Source: Azolla pinnata
Lineage: Eukaryota > Streptophyta > Polypodiopsida > Salviniales > Salviniaceae
NCBI GenBank assembly: GCA_037176905.1
Contig: JBBBWG010007402.1
Coordinates: 4,569-25,284 of the forward strand
Direction: 5' to 3'
DNA: 20,716 nt
Position 1 is the stretch's first letter; each line of letters opens with the position of its first letter. Of this stretch, positions 9,612 to 18,540 are shown piece by piece. Position numbers and translations under genes: made by a program. Under the pieces are notes generated by a model, which saw nothing but the letters and a program-made list of their open reading frames with translations, searched no databases and had not been told where the DNA came from.

Positions 9612-10518
9612 CCTGCTGCTTGTTGGTCTTTCACGAATCCATGGCTTTCACTGGGTGCCGCACATCCAAATATTCGAAAATGCTCGACGTTAGGGGGCTT
9701 ACCAAACCAATAGAGGTAAGGGGGGGCATTGGGGTCAGTGGCGTGCGGTACTCGGTTTGGATGTAACATGCTGTCGGCCACCGCTTCTTCCCAATAGCTT
9801 TTGGGTAGTCCAACTGTGAGAAGCATCACAGCTTCGATGAGGGTGTGGTTCTTTCATTCGGACACCCCATTTTGTTAAGGTGTGTACGGGATGGTGAATT
9901 GTTGTTGTTAGATGCCCTCGTCTTTACAAAAGCTCTGGAACTCACTCGATCCATATTCACCACCAGTGTTGGAGCGAAGTGTTATCGGATGATGAGGTTA
10001 CAATATTCTTTGAATCATGTGAATACTTCAGACTTTTTCTTCACGAAGTAGACGGTCGTATACCTGCTAAAGTCATCAATAAAGGTTAGGAAATAGTGAG
10101 AGCCTGTGAGTGAGCTTGTTTCCATGGGACAACACAGATCACTATGAACTAGTTGGTTTAACTGGGTGGATTTGGATTGGGATCTATGGTGACTTTTATG
10201 GCTAGACTTCCCTTAGTTACATCTTTTAGACAGTTCGATTGGGTTCAAATACAAAGGTAAGCTTGCACACAACTTGTTATTGATGTGACCGAATCTATAA
10301 TGCCACATGAGGGTGGACACGTCTTTGGTTAGATGGAAGCTATGAGTAGATAATACGCCAATTACATGTTGTGGGTTGGACATCAATAGAGTTATCGGAT
10401 ACAAATAACCTTTTTGGGGTAGTTTGATAATTTCAAACTCTTCATTAGGGAGTTTGAAGTGAAAAATATAATATTCATGGAAAATTTTAATAGATGATCT
10501 AGTCGATGTAGTCGTCAC
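9608..10518 (-). pseudogene. Copia GAG-pre-integrase and integrase core remnant
   Basis: WHYRFGHINN (about 10280) is the GAG-pre-integrase/zinc-binding entry. Then come [12 protein letters not shown] and [19 protein letters not shown] (about 10020-10150) of the integrase core. The second catalytic block, normally RSDNGGEY, reads RSNTGGEY, with Asn in place of the catalytic Asp at 9968-9970, followed by FQSFCKDEG. The glutamate block QNGVSE follows a TAA and precedes a TGA, where Gln and Arg are expected. The tail SYWEEAVADS and FRIFGCAAP (9620-9800) is typical. The original enzyme inserted the cDNA into the genome. Stops, frame changes and the Asp loss make this copy dead. Confidence 0.88.
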
Positions 10519-10699
10519 CGAGAAGATATTCCTACTGAGTCCCAGAATATGGTATATGTTGGAGATGGTGACGCCTACTCCACTTGGTAGGTCACGTGCA
10601 AGTTTTCGATGTCGATAGTTATGAGGAATTGGTTGTTGCCGAGGTACACACGCATGTCGCTTGGGATTTGTTTATAGTCCTGGATCTATCTCTTTTATG

Positions 10700-10770
10700 G
10701 TGTCATATGATGGGTGGCGCCGGTGTCGAGTAGCCACTCAGTTGTATCTCTGTTGAATGGGACACAAGTG
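10700..10770 (-). pseudogene. Copia aspartic protease remnant
   Basis: The minus strand reads TEWLLDTGATHHMTP, the canonical copia protease active site, with D-T-G-A at 10716-10727. It is followed almost at once by in-frame stops. The active-site triad itself is intact, unlike those of RT and integrase. Confidence 0.85.
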
Positions 10771-10849
10771 TTATTGTTTAGTGACGATATAAATAATTGT
10801 AGATTCTCCATACCATATTGTACAAGCTCAGGGACATTGAGTTGTTGGA

Positions 10850-11776
10850 AATAGGCTATTGGACGTTGGCCATGTTGTTGTGATGGAATTTGTTGTTGTT
10901 CTCGACACTTAGTTCGACATTCACGTTCCAGATGTCCATTTCGACTGCAATATTAACACACATTTGTCGGAGTAGTATCGGGGCGGACATTGTTATTCTT
11001 TTGGAATGGTTGTCCCTTTTAAAAGTTAGGTTGTCATCACACCGCATATTAGGTCGAAGGTGTTAGAGTGACTCCACTCGCCTTATGCGCACCATCGCAT
11101 ATGATTTCTTCTTGCTGGATGTGCGCCATTAGCGTTTCGATGGTGAGGCTGGTCACCGACGCTTGTGTGGTGATGAACAGTTGCCATGAAGCAGGTAATG
11201 CTACTAGGAGGAGCATTGCTTGGAGGTTAGGGTCCAATTGGAGTTCTGAAAGCAGGGCGTTGTCCAATAACATACGCTAGTCATCAAGAAACTTAGAGAT
11301 TTCTTGGTTTTCGGCAAGAGAAGCAACAAAGAGTCGTTTAAGCGAGGCGACTTGGCTGATGAGATCTTCATGGTGGTAACTGGATTGTACTAGTGTCAAG
11401 ATTTCCGCCGGGTTGCTGCGGGTCTTCAATGTGGAACAAGAGTTCCACTTGCGCTTGAAGATGTTTCGCCATCCATTTGGCATTGTTGGTTGCTAGGGGT
11501 TGTGATGCGCCGCTTATGATGTCCCAGAGGTTCGATTGCTTCAGCACCAACGTGATCTACATCGCTCACGTAAGGTAGTTCTGACCGGTGAGTTTGTCGA
11601 GGTTGTAGCTTCTCATGGCGGTCAGGACAAGCGGGGTATTGCCATGCATTGTGGTTGTCGGGCCGGGTGTCGTCGTCAAGGAGCCAGGTGCCGGGATCGT
11701 TAGGTTGACCGGTGAGGTGTGTGTGGCGGTTGTTGGCTGTGCCATAGTTGTCCGGATCATCTGATAACCGAGGCAT
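10850..11776 (-). pseudogene. Copia gag remnant with interrupted zinc knuckle
   Basis: From ATG 11760 (minus), a Thr/Pro-rich N-terminus leads to KLTGQNYLT, then two in-frame stops where Trp and Gln are usual, then LVLKQSNLWDIISG (about 11500-11540). This is the copia gag N-terminal block. After a frame change the UBN2-like gag region follows: LKRLFVASLAENQEISKFLDD, a TAG, then ALPASWQLFITTQ and LMAHIQQEE (11080-11340). The CCHC knuckle at 10917-10958 reads C-stop-Y-C-SRNG-H-LERE-C, with TAA in place of one spacer codon. Gag would have formed the particle and bound RNA. At least four stops and a frameshift break this copy. Confidence 0.85.
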
Positions 11777-11824
11777 CGACTGGCAAGAGGAGAGCGAGGA
11801 AGTGAGGAGGGAGGCTAGCCTATC

Positions 11825-11836
11825 GCTCTGATACTA
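11825..11836 (-). other. Primer binding site (initiator tRNA-Met type)
   Basis: The minus strand reads TAGTATCAGAGC, one mismatch from TGGTATCAGAGC, the site complementary to the 3' end of plant initiator tRNA-Met that copia elements use. It abuts the 5' LTR directly, which supports the LTR boundary at 11837. Confidence 0.88.
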
Positions 11837-12118
11837 TTTGAGAAAAGAGAGAAGATAAAAGAGGGCTGCCTCTTAGGAGAGAGAGAAGAGAGAGAGAGAA
11901 GAGAGAGAGAGAGAGGAAAGAAAAGAGGGAACATCCAATTTTATATTTCTAACTCTTGCATACATCATGGCCTTGGAGGCCTATTTATACATGCATGGAG
12001 GAAGATGGTGAGGGTCGTGCATGGAGGGAGATGGAATGTCATGACGGTGGGTGAATTTCCATATCAGACGCCCATGAAGGTGGTTCATATTTGATTATCA
12101 TAATTTACTATCTTCACA
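11837..12118 (-). repeat. Copia 5' LTR (right copy, 282 bp)
   Basis: It aligns end to end with 7042-7314. The first plus-strand bases are TTTGAG, where the other LTR has TGTGAG. The GA tract is longer. At least six CpG sites of the left LTR are altered here, mostly to CA, TG or AA. The LTR TATA box on the minus strand is TATAAATAG (11981-11989). Confidence 0.92.
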
Positions 12119-12123
12119 GATAT
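12119..12123. repeat. Target-site duplication GATAT (right)
   Basis: This is an exact copy of 7037-7041 directly after the right LTR terminus CACA. Confidence 0.85.
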
Positions 12124-14084
12124 ATTGGTGAGTTTGCCACATCATAGAGAGACTTTTGTTTATAATACATAAATATTGCGTATGTGGTTATGACAAATAT
12201 AAAGAATTGTCAAATTGGTAAGCTTACCACTGTACCATGTTATCTTAAATATCTTAATTATGTTATAAACATTTATATATAGAGGCAAACATTCGTCCAT
12301 GCATACGTATATACATATCAATCTATACATGTACATAAACATGTATGTTTCTAATGCTACATGCTATAAGGCTTCATGCGTGTATGATATATATATTTGT
12401 AGTATTTAAATGTATGTATGCATATATACATATACAAATATAGGTGAATATGCAAATATGTATACATGTATCAATATATGTTTGTACATGTATGTATTCC
12501 ACATTAATAGATTCCAACAATCACGTAATATAAGTAGATGATGAGGGCAAAACTCATTTAGTAGTCATGAGCAAGACATTCTATAACAAAATAAATAAGG
12601 CAAAAGTGTCATTAAAATCTCACAATCAATGTTTTATAACCATTTAAATTACTTGAATTTGGAGATCTAAATGATTAGTATATTAAAAAAACACGAAAAC
12701 AGGTTTTTGAATGCTTCAAGTTTACAAAAGTTGATTTTAGCGAGATTCAAGTTAAGATTTGGCTTGTTGTCCATCATCAATAGGTTAGGGTTTCTTTTAT
12801 TTTTCTTTCTTTTTTCTCTCTCTATATCATTGTTGCTTCCAATTACAGTTAGAATGCTTGGTTTTGTATGCTTTAGGTCCAGGGTTAGGGTCTCTTTGAT
12901 TGATTTTGGTAGCAGTTGGTTTTCTTTCTGTCTTGTATTTTGGATATGTTGTTCAACATTGCCTCTGCATATTTGCATGCCTCGTCTCTATCTATAGTTT
13001 ATATCGTAGGCTTTAGGGCTGTGTGTTTATCAAAAAGAGAGGACGGTCCAAGGCTATTCACTGAGTGTTGAGGCGACAATGATCATTAGATCTTCTATTC
13101 CAATTGTGATAGGGCTTACTTATAACTTTTACCTATTGCAATTGCATAAGTTTTTATTTATATGATGGTTAGAGATGAAAATTGCATCTAAATTGGTCGA
13201 GTATCACCCAAATTGCAAGTAATCGGGTAATGTCTCATAAAAAGTGAGTAATGTTAGGAAGGAGATGGAACTACTCTGGGAGCTATTAAGTTCTTATACG
13301 TTATGACATGTTTGGAAGGCGAGATGTAAGAAGGTATTTAGGATTCGATTGTTATTCTTGCTAAAACTGTCAAGGTGATATGGATAAAGTTAGTTTTGAC
13401 ATTAAGGAGTTAGTTTGATGATATTAAAGGTGAAACAGAAGTTGCTTCAAGGCATCGATTATTGTTTCAGAAAGTCTGGGCAATAGGTTTTATTATCTCA
13501 ATAGAGGAAGGGTTATATGGAATTATCAATCTCCTCGTTGGCTATGTTTATCCTCTATTTCTAAAGATCTTTCTTTACATTTCAGACAAATAAATTGTTC
13601 TCTAAGTAAATGTATCATTTCTCAAAAACGATCTCTTAAGCTTAGATATAATTGAATCAATTTTCCGTTCCAATTGAAGTTATATCTATATTTTCTTTTT
13701 GAAGTTTCAAACTCAATATGTTCATGAAATGTAATACCTCTACATCAGGCAAAAAAAATAAAATTGCACACTATAGATGTATGCTTTGTTATACGACTCT
13801 TTAAGGTTTTCTTTCCTCTAAATCACTAACCTTTCTAGCACTTGCCCACGTGACAACTATCTAACATTGTGAATTGTAATGGTGTATTAGAAACCAATTG
13901 CATTTGTTTAAATAGTTCTATGCTTTCTAATGTCCTCTTTGATGAGTTGTTAGCCCGTGAATAAACTTTGTTTGCAATATTCTCGATAAACATAAGTTTA
14001 AAGATACATTAAGATACATTTGTAATAACTAATGCCTCCCGATGAGCTATGCAATCAAATTAGATATATCATTTCTTATTAATG
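12124..14084. other. AT-rich intergenic DNA, no gene recognised
   Basis: This region is AT-rich and its few open frames are short. One 108-codon plus-strand frame (12671-12997) is hydrophobic and rich in Phe/Leu/Ile/Ser, as expected from TTT/CTT-rich DNA. A block at about 12380-12510 of TATGCATATATACATATAC-like sequence resembles the minisatellite at 14345-15170. Otherwise I see nothing. Confidence 0.5.
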
Positions 14085-14340
14085 CACTACAACACAAAGA
14101 GCAATTAGCGACGGTAAAATTTTTCAGAAAATGTGTCGCTAGGCCATAGAGGAAAAGCATGTCGCTAACAATGTTCTACTGTAGATACATCATAAAATTT
14201 GCGACGCATCTACACTGGAAGGCATCACTGAGAGATGTGTTCTAGTAGACGTCGTTAATTTAAAAATTTTGGTGTCGCTTAGCGATCCCATGTCAAGATA
14301 TAATGACTAAGGCATTGCTTAACGACACCATGGTCTGAGA
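14085..14340 (+). mobile_element. One terminus of a CACTA (En/Spm-like) DNA transposon
   Basis: CACTACAACACAAAGAGC at 14085 is the usual plant CACTA terminal inverted repeat form, and ATG (14082-14084) is a possible 3-bp target site. Inside it are many short repeats built on GCGAC/GTCGC in both orientations: TTAGCGACGG (14105), GTGTCGCTAG (14133), GTCGCTAA (14161), TTGCGACGC (14199), GTCGTTAA (14251), GTGTCGCTTAGCGA (14272) and GCTTAACGACAC (14317). Such subterminal arrays bind the TNPA-type transposition protein in the family. I find no partner end (TAGTG preceded by the inverted repeat) in the window, so the element is either truncated or extends beyond it. No transposase is recognised. Confidence 0.7.
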
Positions 14341-14344
14341 TTTT

Positions 14345-15170
14345 TAAAAACTATACAGGTGAATATAGATGCATGTTTGCATGTACAGTTCAATATGCAT
14401 AATACATGTACATACACAGATAAATATGCATCTATGTATGCATATATAGGAAAATATGCATAATGGATGTAACAAAACATGCTCTTCATATGCATCATAC
14501 ATATAGATATACAAATGAATATGCATGTATGTATGCATACATGGGAAAATATGTATCATGCATGTAAACAAACGTGCTCTTCATATGCATCATACCTGTA
14601 CATACATAAATTAATATGCATGTATCATTTATGTATGTAGATACAGATGAATATGCATGTAATGTATGTATATACAGATGAATATGCATGTAATGTATGT
14701 ATATACAGATGAATAGTTACATGCCTATACATATACACATGAGTATGCATGTATGTATGCATATACAGGTAAATATGCATCATGCATGCATGTAATTTAC
14801 AAAATAGATTAATAAGCATGTATGTATGCATATACAAGAGAGTATGCAGGTATCGATGTAAATTTGGATGAATATGCATCTATATATGTAGATGCAGTTT
14901 AATACGGATGTAATATATGTATATACAGATGAATGCTTATCATACATCTATGTATACATATGAATATGCATGTATGTATAGATATGCATGTGAAGATGCA
15001 TCATGCATATGACTAAAGAGATGAATATGTCCATGTATGATGTACATTCATTTGTATATATGTATATACATTACGTGAATGTTGACCTGAATCTGCATAC
15101 ATACATGCATAGTGAATTGAATATGCATGTAATGCATGTATATATAGATGAATACACATCATACATGTAC
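14345..15170. repeat. TATGCATGTA-type minisatellite, about 0.8 kb
   Basis: Variable units of about 30 bp resemble CAGATGAATATGCATGTAAT followed by GTATGTATATA, and are repeated many times. The clearest consecutive copies are at 14645-14710. A longer unit of about 110 bp is also present: the string GTGCTCTTCATATGCATCAT or its one-base variant occurs near 14484 and 14573, each followed by similar sequence. The open frames across it are rich in Met/His/Tyr/Ile and are by-products of the repeat. It may lie inside the CACTA element that begins at 14085. Confidence 0.8.
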
Positions 15171-15739
15171 ATTGTCGTTGTCGTAAAACCACTGGCGTCT
15201 ACATTGATGATCATTATGGGACATTACCCATAATATCTTTAAATTATCTGACATTAAAGACAAACACGTCGAATGTTCGAAAATCTATCTTAATGATGTT
15301 TTGGATAATTCCACAATATTCGTATTCTTTTCCATCCTCCTCTTCATACGTACTGATCACTCCAGAATCCAACGTATACCAGTTCTGAAAAAATGGTTTT
15401 AGTGCGATAATGTGTTGTCCCACTAGATTGCATTATAATAGGTACACTATATCATTAATAAAATGTATTGTTTTAGACATTCTATAATTAGAAGTATTAG
15501 TTGTGAATTAGGGTTTAGGGTACTGTAAGATTGCAACCCCGCGCATATTCTAACTCATCTTGTGTTATTGATGCACGATGTTCGAACCGATCCAATTTGT
15601 CGAGCTCCCATGCACCCATTCTGTTGTCATGGTTTGTGGAAACTCGTTGATGTGGCTTGGAAGTGGCGCACGTCGACTATAATCACGACGGATGTGGTCA
15701 CGCTCATAGTTGATTGATGGATAGGTTGCATGGTACTCT
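15171..15739. other. Intergenic DNA, no gene recognised
   Basis: There are no convincing coding regions. A small inverted repeat (ATTATGGG / CCCATAAT, 15213-15220 and 15227-15234) and one TTAGGGTTTAGGG motif near 15508-15520 are present. A 127-codon minus-strand frame (15565-15948) matches nothing I know. Almost half of it runs through the 23-bp array, so I do not call it. Confidence 0.4.
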
Positions 15740-15923
15740 AAACTTGCGGCAAAAATGGCAGTAAGGTCGCAACTAGAGATGTAGCAAGGTCGTGGGTAGA
15801 GATGCAACAAGGTCGCAACAAAATTAGCAACAATTGCGTGACTAAATAAGCAGCAACCACGTGGCAAAAAGTCCCGCAAATTGCGCGACAAACTGAGCAA
15901 ACAAAGTCTGGCTAATAGCAGAA
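15740..15923. repeat. Degenerate 23-bp tandem repeat, 8 units
   Basis: Eight consecutive 23-bp blocks start at 15740, 15763, 15786, 15809, 15832, 15855, 15878 and 15901. Most begin AA, carry a G-C-G-rich core about positions 5-9 and end in a GCA(A/G)C-like string, for example AAGGTCGCAACTAGAGATG and AAGGTCGTGGGTAGAGATG. Units 2-4 are clearest and units 7-8 weakest. The 23-bp length is not a multiple of three, so the array does not encode a peptide repeat. Confidence 0.65.
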
Positions 15924-15949
15924 AGAAATTGGGGTTCTTTTCCCCCAAT

Positions 15950-16237
15950 TTTGATCTCGTGCTTTCTTCTTGCTCCTGCTTTCAAAATCTGCTCCTCCTA
16001 TTGTTGAACCCCCTTGTTGTGGCTGTTGCTGCTTTCTTCTCGCTTGGCTGCTATTGAACCCCCTTTTGGCTGCTCATGCGACCTAGAACCCTAAACCCTT
16101 GGTTGCTGCTCCTGCTCTTGTTGTTCCAACCCTCTTGTTGAAGCTGCAATTTCTTCTCTCTTTGTTGAAACTTTTGCTCTTCCTGCTTCAAAAGCTGAAC
16201 CCTCTACTGTCTTTTGGTTCTACAATACCTTGTATAG
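15950..16237. repeat. CTGCT/TTGTTG-rich segment with about 52-bp duplication
   Basis: This is a pyrimidine-rich stretch on the plus strand, with repeated TGCTGCT and TTGTTG words. TTGAACCCCCTT occurs twice about 52 bp apart (around 15999-16060). The motif ACCCTAAACCC is at about 16088. It ends in TATAG followed by GTAAGT, a perfect plant splice donor (GT at 16238). It might be a transcribed leader, but no coding frame is clear. Confidence 0.45.
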
Positions 16238-16239
16238 GT

Positions 16240-16670
16240 AAGTTTGAGAAATGAGCTGAAATTTGGTCAATGTGAACTGAAATTTTGCATAAATTTGATC
16301 AATGTTTGCTAAAATTTTGAATTAATTTGATCAGTGTTAGCTAAAATCGCAGTCAATTCGATCAATTTTTGAAATCTGTACGGAAATACGTTTGAAAGAC
16401 GAATTAATGTTTGTTGAAATGTGTCAAAAATTTGGGAATTTGTGAAATCTGAAATATGAAATCTTAGATTTTGTTGAATTTGTTGAATTTTGAAATTCGA
16501 AATTTGAAATCTTGTGAAATCTGAAATCTGAAATTTGTGAATTTGTGAAATCTGAAATATGAAATCTGAGATTTTGCTAAATTTTCTGAAATCTGAAATA
16601 TGAAATCTAAAATCTTGTGAAATCTGAAATCTAAAAACTGAAATTTCGCTGAAATTTTAAATTGTTATAA
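16240..16670. repeat. 31-32-bp and 7-bp tandem repeat section
   Basis: First come about three units of AATTTGATCAATGTTTGCTA-type sequence (16295-16370). Then come runs of GAAATCT/GAAATAT heptamers with a longer period: AATTTGTGAAATCTGAAATA occurs at 16437 and again at 16540, about 103 bp apart. A third, partial copy follows near 16590. The section grades into the 10-bp array. Confidence 0.65.
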
Positions 16671-17340
16671 TTTGTGAGAATTTGTTCAAATTTGGCATCA
16701 TTTGTCCAATCTTGTCAAACTTTGTTACTGAGACGTTGTTACAATTTGTGCTCTGTGTCCTAAATTTGCTAAGTTTGACAGGATTTGTTAGAAATTTGTC
16801 AAAAATTGTCACAATTTGTTACAAATTCTTAGAGTTTGTTCAAATTTAGCACATTTTGTTCAAATTTGTCAAAACATGTAAGTTATTGTTAGAATTTGTC
16901 AGAATTTGCTAGAATCTTGCTAAATTTGTCTGAATTTTGGAATATTGCCTAAATCTGTAATAATTTTGGAAACTTTGCGTATATCTGTTATAAATTGCGT
17001 ATATTTGTTATAAACCCTAAACCCTAAAACGTTGTCTGAAATTGTCCGAATTTGTTAGAATTTTTCAGAAATTGTTAGTATTTTTCAGAATTTGTCAGGA
17101 ATTGTTCGAAATCTGTCACAAAACATCTGAATTTGTTAAAATTTATCAGAATGTTTTATAATTTGTTGCTTGAATTTGTCTGAATTTTGGTAAATTGATT
17201 GAATTTGTCATGTTTTTTGAAATTTTCTTAAATTTGTAATAATTCTGTTAAATTTTTATACATCTGTTATAATTTTGGTAATTTGTATAAATATGTTATA
17301 ATTTTGAAAATTAGGGTTTAGGGTTAATATTTCGGTACAT
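16671..17340. repeat. 10-bp periodic array (RAATTTGTYA-like), about 670 bp
   Basis: Consecutive decamers built on an AATTTGTYA-like core stay in 10-bp register for long distances with only a few shifts. Examples are GGATTTGTTA, GAAATTTGTC, AAAAATTGTC and ACAATTTGTT from 16781 on, and GAATTTGTCA-type units around 16900. AAACCCTAAACCCTAAAAC interrupts it at about 17014-17031, and TTAGGGTTTAGGGTTAAT ends it near 17311-17328. No coding potential is evident. Evenly phased A/T tracts at one per helical turn would be expected to curve the DNA (inference). Confidence 0.75.
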
Positions 17341-17390
17341 CGGTTATAATTCTGGTCTTTTGTATAATTGGAGCCCCAAAATATACATAG

Positions 17391-17870
17391 ATGGATGATA
17401 GATCGCCACTTCCTCCAACACTAGATCCTGAGTGGCATGCATATCTTGCTGCCATGAGAGAATGACAGTATTAGATGTCAATTCACTTTGGTGGTATGTT
17501 ACCAATAGAGGAGATGGGATTGTAGATGGCATGATATCGTTTGATGCGAGCTTGGCTACCACTCCCAATATAACGACACCTTATACAACTGAGAACATGC
17601 CCCTAGATGGCCCAACCGCACAAGACAACCAGCAGGTTGTCATGCGACATGATGTGGAGCGTCGTCGGTTGTCTGCTGACTCAACTGCAGGGAGCCCAGC
17701 TATGCCTCCCTCGTACACTCGGCCTCGGGCCGACACTAGTCCATTGGGAACCATCCCGTAGCTGACGTCCCCAAGATCAGTCGAGGCCTCATTGAGTCGC
17801 GCGAGCCCCGCCTCAAGCCACACCAGATCTTGTTCCGGCTCATCTGCATGTGCGAGCCCCTCTCATCATT
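17391..17870 (+). other. Possible degenerate coding fragment after the arrays
   Basis: ATG at 17391 opens a 24-codon frame (DDRSPLPPTLDPEWHAYLAA) that ends at TGA 17463. In another frame, a 109-codon frame (17432-17761) continues with a Pro/Ser/Thr/Arg-rich composition and higher GC content than its surroundings. CATAG directly before the ATG could be a splice acceptor paired with the donor at 16238. I recognise no family. It may be a broken transposon gene, perhaps belonging to the CACTA element. Confidence 0.25.
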
Positions 17871-18540
17871 GTTGTAGAATTCTGGGTTGTACAACTCTAG
17901 ATATGTGTGTCAGGGTGAAACCACCGGGGTTCTGAACCGGGAGATGGATATGCCCAAGAGATTAAGAGAAATATTATTATAATTAAAAAGAATTGCTACA
18001 ATTGTGTCCCCAAATTAGGAGAATATACTAGTACAATCTATAGAAATAAGAGGGAGTAAGATTACTAAAATTAGAGAGGTCAAGGTTTAAGAAAAAAGAT
18101 ATTAGAAAGATTAGAAAGATTAGATTTGAAGAAGAGATATTGGAGATTAGATTTAGATTAAAAATATTCGAGAGATAAAGGAATTATGGTGAGATTATAA
18201 GACATATTAGGGTTTAGGTGAAAGATAGGTTACAAGATATAAATTAGGGTTTAGAAGAGATATTAGAAGAGACAAGATATAGATTAGGGTTTATTAGAGA
18301 GATTAGAATTAGAGAGATTAGAAGAGATTAAGGTTTAGAAATAAGATATTAGTGGTTTAAAAGTAATTATTAGGGTTTAGATATATAAGATTAGAGCTTT
18401 TTTCTGAGCTTACAAAAAAAAGCGTACCAAGAAAAAAGTAGAAAAAGAAGTAGAGAGAAAAAAAAGTCATACAAAGAAGAAAAAAAGAAAAAAGGAAAAA
18501 AATAGGCAACATGGGAGTCGATCTTGTGACCTGTGCTTTT
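17871..18540. repeat. Purine-rich GATTAGA tract with TTAGGGTTTA motifs
   Basis: From about 17960 to 18400 the plus strand is strongly purine- and T-rich, with repeated GAGATTAGA/AGATATTAGA words. TTAGGGTTTA occurs about 18209, 18245, 18285 and 18370, with GTTTAGAA variants between. An A-rich stretch (18400-18510) follows. There is no gene. It looks like a degenerate repeat seeded by telomere-type motifs. Confidence 0.55.

Larger units (their letters stand above)
7042..12118 (-). mobile_element. Complete but inactive Ty1/copia LTR retrotransposon (5.08 kb)
   Basis: The element lies on the minus strand. It is bounded by two LTRs with imperfect TGTGA...TCACA ends and a GATAT target-site duplication. 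It has a primer binding site (11825-11836) next to the 5' LTR and a polypurine tract next to the 3' LTR. Internal remnants run 5' to 3' as gag, aspartic protease, integrase, reverse transcriptase, RNase H. Integrase lies before RT, which is diagnostic of Ty1/copia rather than Ty3/gypsy. Coding capacity is gone: several in-frame stops fall where CAA, CAG, CGA or TGG would be expected, there are multiple frame changes, and integrase and RT catalytic residues are altered. The two LTRs differ at about twenty positions plus a few indels by eye, so insertion is not recent. I know of no specific family name for it. Confidence 0.93.

Noticed and set aside
12671..12997. 108-codon hydrophobic plus-strand frame resembling a membrane protein
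   Set aside because: The Phe/Leu/Ile/Ser composition follows from the T-rich DNA; there is no supporting context, and an overlapping minus frame is equally open.
14344..15233. Several Met/His/Tyr/Ile-rich frames on both strands
   Set aside because: They are translations of the TATGCATGTA minisatellite.
15565..15948. 127-codon minus-strand frame
   Set aside because: Much of it overlaps the degenerate 23-bp array and there is no recognisable domain. A chance frame is more likely.
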